Of a DNA stretch of 64,000 nucleotides, positions 29,454 to 39,633 are shown piece after piece; position 1 is the stretch's first letter; every line of letters starts with the position of its first letter. The DNA comes from Mogibacterium sp. (lineage in GTDB: Bacteria > Bacillota > Clostridia > Peptostreptococcales > Anaerovoracaceae): positions 1 to 64,000 of the forward strand of contig DUVP01000014.1 of assembly GCA_012840975.1 (NCBI GenBank), given 5' to 3'. A program made the translations under genes and the position numbers. A model generated the notes under the pieces. That model was not told the origin of the DNA, did not search any database, and saw only the letters and a program-made list of their open reading frames with translations.

Positions 29454-30530
29454 TTAAACAAGAAAATTTTCTTCTGTTACAAGATATTTATCCAGTTCAA
29501 ACGGAGAAAGTATGCCTGTATCGGTGATAACTCCTGTTACGAGTTCCGGCGGGGTTATATCGAATGCAGGATAATAAGCTTTGACTTTCTGATTCGCTGT
29601 CGGTGTTCCCATAGCCTGTAAAACAAATTCCGGACTTCTCATCTCTATTTTAACCGTATCGACGTGTGGATGCCCTTTATCCGGAGCACCGGTTACATAG
29701 TATGGAATTTCATGTGCTTTTGCTGCAATTGCAATCTGATATGTTCCGACCTTATTTACAACATGGCCGTCACCGCAGATTACATCAGCAGCCGATGTGA
29801 AGATATCTATCCCTTCGTTTTTCATTACTGCTGCAGGCATGTTATCGGTTATGACTGTAACATCGAAACCCATGTCATAGGCGACGCTTGCAGTTAAACG
29901 GGAACCTTGAAAATACGGCCTCGTTTCGGGACAGAAGATTTTGATATCCTTGTTTTGCTTTCTTGCTTCTTTAAGCATCTGTCCGACCATAGTCTCGGCA
30001 AAGCACTGTGTCATTATATTTCCCTTGTCCGGAAATTTATCTGCCAGGTATTTTGCAGCCATGCCGATTCTGTGATATCTCATATTATTCATCTCTATGG
30101 CGTGCTTTTTGATGTTCTGAGAAACATCGCTTTTTCCTTCTTCCAGAGCTTTCTGTGCAATATCAATACAGGAAGATGTGATGCTCTGCATTCGTTTTGA
30201 GGTTGTCGGTCTTGCATGGGCGATTGCGGCAGCTGCCTCGGTCAGAAACTGCAGCTGCTCCGCCGCACCCTGACCGCGGCATTCGTAAGCTGCAAGAGCC
30301 ATGCCCATCGCGGCGGCGACATATGGTCCTGCACTCTGGGTGACCATATCCGCAATCGCCCCGGCAACTTCCTTATACGTTCTGCACTCACAAAACCTAA
30401 CCTCGATGGGATATATTCTGCGATCCAGAATCCTGACAATCCCGTCTTCATACCATGCAATATTCTCAAACTGCAACATCCATGCAAGTTCTTTATCCTG
30501 TCTTTCCATATATTTACCCATTTCTCTCAT
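29454..30530 (-). CDS. S-methyl-5-thioribose-1-phosphate isomerase / eIF-2B alpha-beta-delta-like protein
   Basis: GSRLTASVAYDMGFDVTVITDNMPA, NKVGTYQIAIAAKAHEIPYYV, YPAFDITPPELVTGVITDTG. Confidence 0.83.
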   Translation of the reverse strand: MREMGKYMERQDKELAWMLQFENIAWYEDGIVRILDRRIYPIEVRFCECRTYKEVAGAIADMVTQSAGPYVAAAMGMALAAYECRGQGAAEQLQFLTEAAAAIAHARPTTSKRMQSITSSCIDIAQKALEEGKSDVSQNIKKHAIEMNNMRYHRIGMAAKYLADKFPDKGNIMTQCFAETMVGQMLKEARKQNKDIKIFCPETRPYFQGSRLTASVAYDMGFDVTVITDNMPAAVMKNEGIDIFTSAADVICGDGHVVNKVGTYQIAIAAKAHEIPYYVTGAPDKGHPHVDTVKIEMRSPEFVLQAMGTPTANQKVKAYYPAFDITPPELVTGVITDTGILSPFELDKYLVTEENFLV

Positions 30531-30666
30531 TAGTTTTTCGTTATCTGTTCAACTCAATATTTTAATACCTATTCTTATTTTCCTATTGACATTCTATCAG
30601 AATTAAGACATAATGCTCTAAATATTATAATACTTTTAATTTTCAATTTCAGAATTTGGATATTGA

Positions 30667-30779
30667 TTTTGAACTGAACAGGCGCTACCAATATGGTACG
30701 TAGCCGGGCCGGCAATCGGCAGCAGATTTCGTTTTAGTATATCTGCGGGACAGCAAAATGTCTCGCAGATATTTTTTTA
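30667..30779 (+). promoter_or_regulatory. NiCo (czcD-type) riboswitch with intrinsic terminator expression platform
   Basis: GAACTGAACAGGC...GTAGCCGGGC...CGGCAGCAGAT...ATCTGCGGGACAG matches the NiCo conserved blocks as I recall them; ATCTGC can pair with upstream GCAGAT (aptamer) or downstream GCAGAT (terminator). Confidence 0.85.
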
Positions 30780-30863
30780 TACCTTCTTAAGATTGTATAA
30801 TCAGATATCGGGACAGAAAGTCATCCAAAATCGCTGATACCTGTCAACGAAAAGGAGATCATC

Positions 30864-33389
30864 ATGAAAAGCAAAGAGTTAAACACTGCAGGTATAACTA
30901 CCGCCCGAGCACAAGAATTGCAGATAACATACGGAAGGAATGAGCTGACTCCTCAAAAGAAGGAAAGCTTCTTCAGAAAAGTCATGCATATTGTCAGAGA
31001 GCCTATGTTTATCCTTCTTCTGATAGCTGCGATTATTTACTTTATCCTCGGCGAGCCGCGAGACGGTGCAATAATGCTGATTTTTGTCGTTGGAATAATA
31101 AGTATCGAAGTTATTCAGGAATGGAAAACCGACAGAACTCTTAACGCTCTCAAAGAACTGTCCGCACCTCACATTGAGGTAATCAGAGACGGGGTAAACC
31201 AAACCATTGCAAGCACCGATCTTGTGCCTGGAGATTTGATGATTATCTATGAGGGAGATAAGATTCCGGCCGATGGCTTTGTCATAAAGAGCAGCGACCT
31301 ATGCGTGGATGAATCGTCTCTGACAGGAGAGTCTGAAGGTGTCTGGAAAGTGACAATAGAGGATAGCTACAATTCCGATGACTATTGGAAGAAGAATTAT
31401 TGCTATGCAGGTACACTTGTAACGCAGGGTTCCGGTTATATTGTTGTCGATACGATCGGTACATCTACAGAGTATGGTAAAATCGGTTCCCACCTGGTTG
31501 ATGTTAAGCAATACAAAACCCCTCTTCAGAAACAAACCGATACTCTTGTCAAGGTATCTGCAATATTAGCTGCTGTCCTCTTCATTCTTGTAGGTATATT
31601 CACATTTTTAAACATTCCCGACCATAGTATCCGGGAAAGAATAATAGAAAGCATCCTTTCCGGTATAACTCTTGCAATGGCGATGATACCTGAGGAATTC
31701 CCTGTAGTTCTCACTGTTTTTCTTTCAATGGGAGCCTGGAGACTTGCAAAGAAAAACTCTCTAGTACACAATTTGCCAAGTGTTGAGACTCTGGGTGCAA
31801 TATCCGTTCTTTGCGTAGATAAAACGGGAACCATCACAATGAATCAGATGCAGGTTCAGGAAGTCCGACCGGTTGTTGAAAAAAGCACAGACTTGCTGAT
31901 TTCAACTATGGGAATGGCATGTGAAACCGAAACTTATGACCCCATGGAGAAAGCAATGCTATCATTCTGCGAAAGTCACGGGTTCTCACGCGAATATCTG
32001 TTTAGCGGTGAACTCATAACCGAATATCCTTTCACAAACGAACTTAAGATGATGGGTCACGTCTGGCGTAGAGACGGCAAAATTGTAATTGCTGCCAAAG
32101 GATCCCCTGAAATGATTTTTTCTGTTTGCGATATAGCCGATGAAGAAAGAGAAAGACTGCTTGCGATGAATCATGAAATGTCAGCTTCAGGTCTGCGCGT
32201 AATTGCAGTAGCTGCTATGTATCCGAATAAAGACGAAGATATTCCTGTTTCAATAACCGATACATCTCTCATACTACTTGGACTGATCGGTCTTGCCGAT
32301 CCTCCAAGACCGGGCATCCAAGAGGATATAGCCGTTTGTAATAAAGCAGGAATCCGAGTGGTTATGATTACCGGAGACAACGGCATTACCGCATCATCTA
32401 TTGCAAAAAAGATCGGAATGTTAAACTATGAAAATATTATTACCGGTGACATGCTGAATAATATGACAGATGAGAAGCTGCGTGAAAAAGTCAAAGATGT
32501 AAGTATTTTCTCACGAGTAATTCCCGAACATAAAATGCGAATAGTGAAGGCCTTTCAGGATAACTGTGAAATTGTGGCTATGACAGGTGACGGAGTCAAC
32601 GATGCTCCTGCTCTTAAAGCTGCAGATATAGGAATTGCAATGGGTAAAAAAGGCAGTGAGGTTTCAAGAGAAGCCGCTGATTTGATTCTTATGGACGATA
32701 ATTTCAGAACAATCGTTGAAACCATAAAAGACGGCAGAAGAATATATGATAACATACGAAAATCCGTCGGATATATCTTTACCATTCATATACCGATTGC
32801 CTTTTCTTCCCTTCTTGCCCCTATGCTTGGAATTGCACCGGGAATGCTTTTCCTTCTGCCTCTCCATGTTGTTCTGCTTGAACTTATAATAGATCCAACC
32901 TGTTCTATAGTTCTTGAAAGACAGCCCGCTGAGCGGGATATTATGGAAAGAAATCCACGTCCGACAAGCGAGAAGCTGCTTACTCGAAGTATATTGCTTA
33001 AGAGTATAATGCAGGGACTTATAATATTTGCTGCTTCCTTTACAACTTATTTCATCGTTCTCGGCAATAATGAATCAAATGCGACTGTTGCGCGAGCTAT
33101 GGGACTTTCAATAATAATACTGTCTAATCTCCTGCTTGTTCAGGTAAACAGCTCAGACCATGATTATGTATTTCAGTCCATTAAGCGTCTCACCGGTGAC
33201 AAGGTTATGTGGGCAGTAAATGTTTTAACACTAATCGGGCTTCTGGCTATCCTTTATACACCAATTTCAGAATTCCTTAAACTGGCACCACTAAACTCCA
33301 TGCAGTTTTTATATGTCTTCGGAATATCGATTATAGCAGTAATGTGGTATGAATTTGTAAAGTTCATCAATAAGATAAAACGAAAATAA
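30864..33389 (+). CDS. P-type cation-translocating ATPase, probable Ni/Co/Fe-class exporter
   Basis: TGES, DKTGTIT, MTGDGVNDAPALK; M4 motif PEEFPVVL; immediately downstream of the NiCo riboswitch. Confidence 0.9.
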   Translation: MKSKELNTAGITTARAQELQITYGRNELTPQKKESFFRKVMHIVREPMFILLLIAAIIYFILGEPRDGAIMLIFVVGIISIEVIQEWKTDRTLNALKELSAPHIEVIRDGVNQTIASTDLVPGDLMIIYEGDKIPADGFVIKSSDLCVDESSLTGESEGVWKVTIEDSYNSDDYWKKNYCYAGTLVTQGSGYIVVDTIGTSTEYGKIGSHLVDVKQYKTPLQKQTDTLVKVSAILAAVLFILVGIFTFLNIPDHSIRERIIESILSGITLAMAMIPEEFPVVLTVFLSMGAWRLAKKNSLVHNLPSVETLGAISVLCVDKTGTITMNQMQVQEVRPVVEKSTDLLISTMGMACETETYDPMEKAMLSFCESHGFSREYLFSGELITEYPFTNELKMMGHVWRRDGKIVIAAKGSPEMIFSVCDIADEERERLLAMNHEMSASGLRVIAVAAMYPNKDEDIPVSITDTSLILLGLIGLADPPRPGIQEDIAVCNKAGIRVVMITGDNGITASSIAKKIGMLNYENIITGDMLNNMTDEKLREKVKDVSIFSRVIPEHKMRIVKAFQDNCEIVAMTGDGVNDAPALKAADIGIAMGKKGSEVSREAADLILMDDNFRTIVETIKDGRRIYDNIRKSVGYIFTIHIPIAFSSLLAPMLGIAPGMLFLLPLHVVLLELIIDPTCSIVLERQPAERDIMERNPRPTSEKLLTRSILLKSIMQGLIIFAASFTTYFIVLGNNESNATVARAMGLSIIILSNLLLVQVNSSDHDYVFQSIKRLTGDKVMWAVNVLTLIGLLAILYTPISEFLKLAPLNSMQFLYVFGISIIAVMWYEFVKFINKIKRK

Positions 33390-33407
33390 ATTACCGATAA
33401 CAAAAAT

Positions 33408-33435
33408 GGACCGCTTGAAATTTTTCAAGCGGTCC
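33408..33435. terminator. bidirectional intrinsic terminator
   Basis: GGACCGCTTGAA ... TTCAAGCGGTCC stem between convergent genes. Confidence 0.8.
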
Positions 33436-33462
33436 TCTATTTCTTCAGTATATTACCTGTTT

Positions 33463-35928
33463 CTATCTACGTCTGAATTTTGCTGCTACGACAGCGAAAC
33501 AGGAAAGAATACTCAAAACAAATCCTATAAACGGCATTTTGGATAAATTGTTTCCCGTAGGTGGTGATTTTCCGGGTACTTCCTTAAAGGTTACTGTCTG
33601 TTTCTCGTTATCTATATCTGCATGTACAGCTAAAACTTCTCCATCTCTCGACAATTCCTGATAAGCTACTACCGCTTCCGATCCAATTGCTGTGCTGTCA
33701 AACTTAAAGTCCATCTCAATTGAATCGTCGGATGTCTTCGGGATAAAGTTAATCGTCCTGAGAATCTCCTTTCCGTTGTCTGCCATCGGTTTTCCTCTTT
33801 CTTTATCTACCAGCCTCCCCGTCAAAGTATATTCTTCCCCCGGTATAAGATTTCGGAAACTGACAATATCATATAGTACGGTTTCTTTTGACAGAGTAAC
33901 CTCTTGTTCTCCGGTTTTCCTGTCGAGCAGTTCCGTTTCTATAACGGGTCTTTCTTCATTGAGGAAACTTTTTTCCTCAGTTCCTGCATCTCCTTCTCCC
34001 TTAGGACCTCCAAGCCACACTGTTCCTTTTTCATCTCCCCTGATTCTAAAATCAAAACTCGGATATTCGCTTTCTTTTGATTTATACATATTAACCATAT
34101 GTGAAGAATCAAATCCTGTTTCTTCTATTCTGTAGTTTCCGGCATAAAGCCTTCCGAAATCTATAATACCGTTTTCATCTGTTTTCTTTGTAAACTCCAG
34201 CTCCACTCCGAAGTCCGTCCTGCCTGTAAGCCTGAAATCTATTCCCTCCGGACTCAGGCCCGGATATTCTTTCTTCAGCATGACCGGTGTTCTTTTCGCT
34301 TTATTCTCAAAAATAAATACTGCTTCCTTATTTGTATCAGTCAATATAACGGTTTGCGATTCCGGTTTCATATATCTTTTATTCTGAATATCAGTCATAA
34401 TCTCTGTAACCGTGTACTCGCCGGGTTCAAGGTCCGTATATACCTTCTCTCCCGTATCAGCGGTTACAAACTCATCCTCAAAATTTCCTGCCGATCCGAG
34501 AAAATCAAAATTGCTTATTTGAATCTTGCAGACTTCATCATTTTGCACTATTCTTTCCGGCTCCGTTGAAGTCTCCTGATTGCTGTTGGGTTTAAGTCTC
34601 ACTTTTACTTTTATTGCTATTATTTGTTCTTGTGAATCATTTGAGCTTAAACCTTCAGCTTCTTCCTCAGGTTTTTCAGGATTCATATCCTCTGATATAT
34701 TTTCTTCTTCCGTTTCTTCATCAACATAGGGAATCAATTTATTTGTAAGCCGAACAAAATATTCCCCTGTCTTTCCATCCCTTGCAGCTGAATTCAATGC
34801 GTCCAGATCTTCCTTATCCGCTTTCCATTCATCCAATATATAAATTCCCGTATCGTATTCAACTTCCGGATCTGCCTCTTCTATGAGTTTTTCTTCGCTA
34901 AGAGGACGATTATTAAAAAGGCGTCCGGAAATTTTAAATCGAAAACCTGCAACTCCTCCCTCATCATCGACTTTTTTTAATATGGTAAGCCCTACACGAG
35001 GTCTGTAACGATTTATCCATTTTATAACTGCCGTCTCTCCCTCAACTATTTCAATTTCTTGATTATCCGTAAGAGACTCATAAATTTTGTGCTGCTCTTC
35101 CGTTAAAATCTCTTTTACAATATAGGTGCCCGGCTCTATACCGGAAATTGTAAAGCTCCCGCTTTCGTCTGTTTTTGCAGTATAAGCAATTTCAGAATTA
35201 TTCTTTTTTCGAAATTCAAATTTAAATCCCTGTGTACTCCCACACAGATTACCCTCTTCATCTCTTATCCCGTCGTCCGAGAGCTCTTTTATCAGCTCAG
35301 CTTCGCCGGGCTCTATCGGAATTACATTATAAGCTGCCAACCTCTGATAGCTTAATTTTGTATTATCCGGTGAATATATATATGCTTCGAAGTTTGTATC
35401 ACTTGGAAAAGCCTTTGCCTTTGCATCTCTGTATATCTTATGTGCCGCACTGCTTTCTTTCTGCGTTATTACACTAGCATGAGGCCATTTTGTCCATTTA
35501 TCGCCATTATGATAAGCAAGATGCATTGCAAGTCTCAAAATGCGGACATCAGAGCCCTTCTTTGTGTATTTATCCGACTGAAGATGTGCATAGTAATACA
35601 ATAATTTTGCCACATTTCGGGCATTAGCCGATGATGTCGGTTTTATCTTTGTCAAAGTGCCTGTTGCTCCTTTTTTCGGAAAAACCCGACCTGTATCCAT
35701 ACAATACGAATATCCTGATAATCCGCTTATCCTGCCGATATGTTCGGTTGAAGCTCCTGCATTTAAAGCCTTTACAGATGTGATCTTAGCCGAAGCGGCA
35801 TATGCTTCTTCCATCTTGAAAACCCCAGTCGTCAAAATGATTGTCAGAAGAAGAATAAAACATATAAGCCGTGGTCCGGATTTTGTTATTTCTTTTAAAG
35901 ATTCCGCTTTGCTGTTCTCTTTATACAT
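33463..35928 (-). CDS. surface-anchored protein: thioester-like domain, SpaA/Cna-B-like domains, VaFE repeat, SPPTG sorting signal
   Basis: Signal peptide; SGYSYCMDTGRVFPKKG and VITQK; repeated prealbumin-like domains (GTYIVKEIL, GEYTVTEIM, GNYRIEETG); C-term SPPTGNN-TM-KFRRR. Confidence 0.82.
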   Translation of the reverse strand: MYKENSKAESLKEITKSGPRLICFILLLTIILTTGVFKMEEAYAASAKITSVKALNAGASTEHIGRISGLSGYSYCMDTGRVFPKKGATGTLTKIKPTSSANARNVAKLLYYYAHLQSDKYTKKGSDVRILRLAMHLAYHNGDKWTKWPHASVITQKESSAAHKIYRDAKAKAFPSDTNFEAYIYSPDNTKLSYQRLAAYNVIPIEPGEAELIKELSDDGIRDEEGNLCGSTQGFKFEFRKKNNSEIAYTAKTDESGSFTISGIEPGTYIVKEILTEEQHKIYESLTDNQEIEIVEGETAVIKWINRYRPRVGLTILKKVDDEGGVAGFRFKISGRLFNNRPLSEEKLIEEADPEVEYDTGIYILDEWKADKEDLDALNSAARDGKTGEYFVRLTNKLIPYVDEETEEENISEDMNPEKPEEEAEGLSSNDSQEQIIAIKVKVRLKPNSNQETSTEPERIVQNDEVCKIQISNFDFLGSAGNFEDEFVTADTGEKVYTDLEPGEYTVTEIMTDIQNKRYMKPESQTVILTDTNKEAVFIFENKAKRTPVMLKKEYPGLSPEGIDFRLTGRTDFGVELEFTKKTDENGIIDFGRLYAGNYRIEETGFDSSHMVNMYKSKESEYPSFDFRIRGDEKGTVWLGGPKGEGDAGTEEKSFLNEERPVIETELLDRKTGEQEVTLSKETVLYDIVSFRNLIPGEEYTLTGRLVDKERGKPMADNGKEILRTINFIPKTSDDSIEMDFKFDSTAIGSEAVVAYQELSRDGEVLAVHADIDNEKQTVTFKEVPGKSPPTGNNLSKMPFIGFVLSILSCFAVVAAKFRRR

Positions 35929-36128
35929 CGATAGTCCCCCTTTTTTCTATATCATTACATCTTGTCTCGTGGATATAAGGGTAACTTGAGAAGAGAAAAC
36001 TATCGAACATTCTACGTACAAATAAAGACCTTCGCTTCACGATTTCACGATAATTTTTCATGAGGGGAAATTCAATCTGAAAACATGTTGTTCATCAGTC
36101 ACAATAATCCAAAAAAAGCAAATAACAA

Positions 36129-36150
36129 AGGCGATGATTTCTCATCGCCT
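36129..36150 (-). terminator. intrinsic terminator downstream of the GH20 gene
   Basis: AGGCGATGA-GAAA-TCATCGCCT followed by T-rich tract on the minus strand. Confidence 0.7.
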
Positions 36151-36283
36151 CAGTTTGTCATATTTCTATGTATTTTATGGAAAATTATATGGAGGTTGCG
36201 AATTTTCTGTCCGCTTTCTGTATCTAAATAATAACCCTAAAATATGAAGAATTAGTGAACCTTAAGAGTGTATTTAGAGTGCA

Positions 36284-38290
36284 TTAGAAGAAGGAAATAA
36301 GTTTTTGCCAGAAACTTCCTTCTATCTTTAAAATCGGGGGCTCCGGCATATTTATTTCTTCTGTCGGATCTCCTTTATAACCCGGGAAAGACCCCATCGA
36401 TTCGGCAAACTTTTTAAAATAATTATAGGTAACAGGTGCTCCTATACCCGATTCTTTAGTATTTATTTCCGGATTCCACATCTTGGCGGAGTTTGCCCAT
36501 GTCCTTAATTCCGTTTCTTTCCATATAGTCTTCTCATTTTTGTAATCCGGCTGATCGCACCATATACTGAAATATGCACCTCCAAATTTATCCTCTCTAA
36601 CCGTTTTATTGCTGTTCGGCTTGCTTGAGAATGATCCGGGATCCCATTTGTTGTATATATTCGCGGAATTGACCGTTTTGTATTTGTTTGTCATTATATC
36701 TCCGTCGCCCCAGTCGGCAACAACATAATAACACCACTTTGATATATCGTGATAGACTGTATGACCTTTATTGGCATGGATTTCTGCCGAAACTCCACCT
36801 CCTGCCCAGTAAACGATATCTATCGATTCTCTAAGCCTGCTGCGCTGACTGCCGGCATAATATTTAATCTCATCATTAAATACCCTGCACTTATAACCGT
36901 ATCCTTCAAGCCTCTCACTGACACCATTCAAATAGTTGATAAAAGTATCTCTTGCAGTGCCTTTTTCTATCCCGAGTTCCTGAACAGCATATTTATCCCA
37001 ATGCTCAATTGCCTCCCAACGGTTGCTATAATTGAAGTGCTTACCGGCGAGTTCAAATTCATTCCATCCTAGAATTTCATCGCCACCGATGTCAAATCTT
37101 GTGCTTCCGAGCCTGCGGAAGAATTCCGCATAATCGTCAATCAATGCATCCATAAAAGCGACATCATATTCATCTGTAACATCAATTCCGATACCGTTTG
37201 TTTTCTTTGTCTTTCCTCTGTAGCTGTAATGATTGGCAATGGAACCGAAACCCTTTGTATCCCTGTCGTATATCTTACCGTTGTAAGTAAAGGAAAAGTC
37301 CGGATTCTTTTTTACGTATTCCTCATATTTTTCAATGAGATATCTATTGTGCCCCGGTATGTCAAGCGACGGGATGATCTCCATATTATACGTTCTTGCC
37401 ACTTTGGCAATTTCTATCATATCTTCCCTGCTTAACGAATCTATACCTTCGGTGATCCAGGGAAATATTTCCGAGTCCAGCCTGAATCCCTCAGCTTCGG
37501 AAAAATGGAGCACTATACTGTTATATCTTTGGAATGAAGATCTTCTTATAAAATTCTCTATCCATTCTCTTGTAAAATATTTTCTTCCGCAATCCAGAAA
37601 TACGGTTCTTTCAGGCGAATCGGGACCATCCTCAATATAACAACAATCCAGAGTTGTTTTCCCGTCCGCATTCTCTTTTTCCTTTGCCATCTGAAGGAGA
37701 GTTATCATCCCGTAATAAATTCCGTCTTTGCCGGGTGAAGTAATGCTTATTCTGTCTTCTTCAACTTTTAAAATATATGACTGTTTAATGTCCGATGTAT
37801 CTACATCTAAACTGAACCCCTTTTTATCTTCATTACTGTTCAGCAAAATTATTAGAATATCTCCTTTTTCTGCAAACTTCTCTTTGCCGTAAACAATCGG
37901 CAGGACTGTTCCTCCCGGTATTTCCTCCGATGCAAACTGTGCATTCATCAGTCTTACAGTATTCAACATTTCTTCCGTCGGAAGCTTATCCGTCACGATA
38001 TAAAACCTTGATTTATCTGTAAGCTCAAAGCACCCTTCTTTTGCCACATATTTTCCGGTATAGGCTTCAGCGACAGTTTTTGCACCGGGCTCAAGCTCAG
38101 GATCAAATATGCCGGAAGAGTCTCTGTCTGCTTTATCTTTCTTGTAAAGATCCAAAGCTATCGCTTCAGCGGAAGATGCATCTTGCAATGCGAAAATTTC
38201 ATCTGCAGCAAAAACCGATGCCGATATAGTCAGCAGCATGATCGCAATCAGGAAAACGCATAATATTTTATTTTTAATTATTTTTATCAA
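36284..38290 (-). CDS. secreted family 20 glycoside hydrolase (beta-N-acetylhexosaminidase)
   Basis: Signal peptide; RFDIGGDEILGWNE (catalytic D-E), IIPSLDIPGHNRY. Confidence 0.88.
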   Translation of the reverse strand: MIKIIKNKILCVFLIAIMLLTISASVFAADEIFALQDASSAEAIALDLYKKDKADRDSSGIFDPELEPGAKTVAEAYTGKYVAKEGCFELTDKSRFYIVTDKLPTEEMLNTVRLMNAQFASEEIPGGTVLPIVYGKEKFAEKGDILIILLNSNEDKKGFSLDVDTSDIKQSYILKVEEDRISITSPGKDGIYYGMITLLQMAKEKENADGKTTLDCCYIEDGPDSPERTVFLDCGRKYFTREWIENFIRRSSFQRYNSIVLHFSEAEGFRLDSEIFPWITEGIDSLSREDMIEIAKVARTYNMEIIPSLDIPGHNRYLIEKYEEYVKKNPDFSFTYNGKIYDRDTKGFGSIANHYSYRGKTKKTNGIGIDVTDEYDVAFMDALIDDYAEFFRRLGSTRFDIGGDEILGWNEFELAGKHFNYSNRWEAIEHWDKYAVQELGIEKGTARDTFINYLNGVSERLEGYGYKCRVFNDEIKYYAGSQRSRLRESIDIVYWAGGGVSAEIHANKGHTVYHDISKWCYYVVADWGDGDIMTNKYKTVNSANIYNKWDPGSFSSKPNSNKTVREDKFGGAYFSIWCDQPDYKNEKTIWKETELRTWANSAKMWNPEINTKESGIGAPVTYNYFKKFAESMGSFPGYKGDPTEEINMPEPPILKIEGSFWQKLISFF

Positions 38291-38291
38291 T

Positions 38292-39632
38292 TTATCTTGC
38301 TCCTATTTCTCTTCTGTATACTTGTCCTGATTCTACTTCCTTTTTATATATTAAAATACCGACAACTAAAGTAAATAATTCCGCTATAAGCATCCCCCAC
38401 CAAAGGCCTTCTCCACCAAGCAATACGACTGCAATCAGTATTGCAGGTAAAAGCATATATGTACATCTTCCCAGAGAAATTGTGATGCCGTAAGCAGGCT
38501 TCTCCAATGAGGTGAATCCCGATGCCAAAATTACGTTTATGGCGGTCACCGCACTTGCAATTACAAAGATTCTCAATGCGTTTGCTGTATATTCAATAAG
38601 CCCAATATCGGAAGTTATAAAAATTCCTGCAATTTGCTTTGCGAATATCATAACTAAAACAACAGCAAAAGCTTCGATAATCATGGCTGTCCTGAATTGA
38701 TATTGCATTAATGTCCGAATCTTATCTTTTTCTCCTCTTCCGTTATAATAACTGATTAGCGGCTGGGTTCCCTGACCTATTCCTATAGCAATAATCACGA
38801 GCAATTGCGCGATATAGGCAATTGCAGAATAACTTATGAGTGCTTTTTCATACAGAAATCTCTCTATTGAATGAACAAACACGAATGTTACAAGACCCGG
38901 TGAAAGTTCTGATATACCTGTAGGTATTCCATTTCCAATGCACCTGATAATTTTCTTTGTATCCCATCTGAATCGTCTGAACCGTATTGTCGCACGCCCG
39001 GACAGAAAATGTGTAAGATACAGAAGAATTATAACCAGCTGAGCTATAACCGTTGCAGCTGCCGCTCCGAATACACCTTTATGCAGGATAAAAATAAAAA
39101 CATAATCAAGCACGCAATTCGTAACAACACCTGTTGAAACAATTATTGTGGCAAGTGACGGGTGTCCGTCTGTTGCCATAAGTATCTCAAATGTATATGA
39201 AAAAAGAAAAGTTGCGGAAAACGGTGCTATTGTCCCCAGATATGTCACAACATAAGGCTTTGTATCTTTAGTAGCTCCGAGAAAATCAGCAAAACTCTCT
39301 TTGTAAACGGTTATCATAACAGAAAGGATCAAAGCAACGATAGCCATGGCAGCTATATTTCGTGTAAAGATTCTTCCAGCCTCTTCATTATTACCTTCCC
39401 CTTTGAGCCTTGCGACTGCAGTGGATGTACCCACGGCAAAAGTTATAGATAAAGCCCAAAGCAATGTTATATATGGAGCCGAAATATTGACTGCCGCCAG
39501 AGCGATCTCACCGACGCCGCGTGCGACAAATATTCCGTCAACTAATGTATATGCTGTAAAAACAACTTGTGCTGCAATAGACGGCACTATGTACCGAATA
39601 TATTTCTGTCTGAGTGTAAGCCCCTCTAACAT
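38292..39632 (-). CDS. MATE family efflux transporter
   Basis: Twelve-TM MatE organisation (VDGIFVARGVGEIALAAVNISAP; GIGQGTQPLISYYNGRG). Confidence 0.9.
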   Translation of the reverse strand: MLEGLTLRQKYIRYIVPSIAAQVVFTAYTLVDGIFVARGVGEIALAAVNISAPYITLLWALSITFAVGTSTAVARLKGEGNNEEAGRIFTRNIAAMAIVALILSVMITVYKESFADFLGATKDTKPYVVTYLGTIAPFSATFLFSYTFEILMATDGHPSLATIIVSTGVVTNCVLDYVFIFILHKGVFGAAAATVIAQLVIILLYLTHFLSGRATIRFRRFRWDTKKIIRCIGNGIPTGISELSPGLVTFVFVHSIERFLYEKALISYSAIAYIAQLLVIIAIGIGQGTQPLISYYNGRGEKDKIRTLMQYQFRTAMIIEAFAVVLVMIFAKQIAGIFITSDIGLIEYTANALRIFVIASAVTAINVILASGFTSLEKPAYGITISLGRCTYMLLPAILIAVVLLGGEGLWWGMLIAELFTLVVGILIYKKEVESGQVYRREIGAR

Positions 39633-39633
39633 T

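Noticed and set aside
30907-31202. Overlapping small ORFs antisense to the NiCo-linked ATPase
   Set aside because: No independent initiation signals or conserved motifs; embedded in a well-supported CDS.
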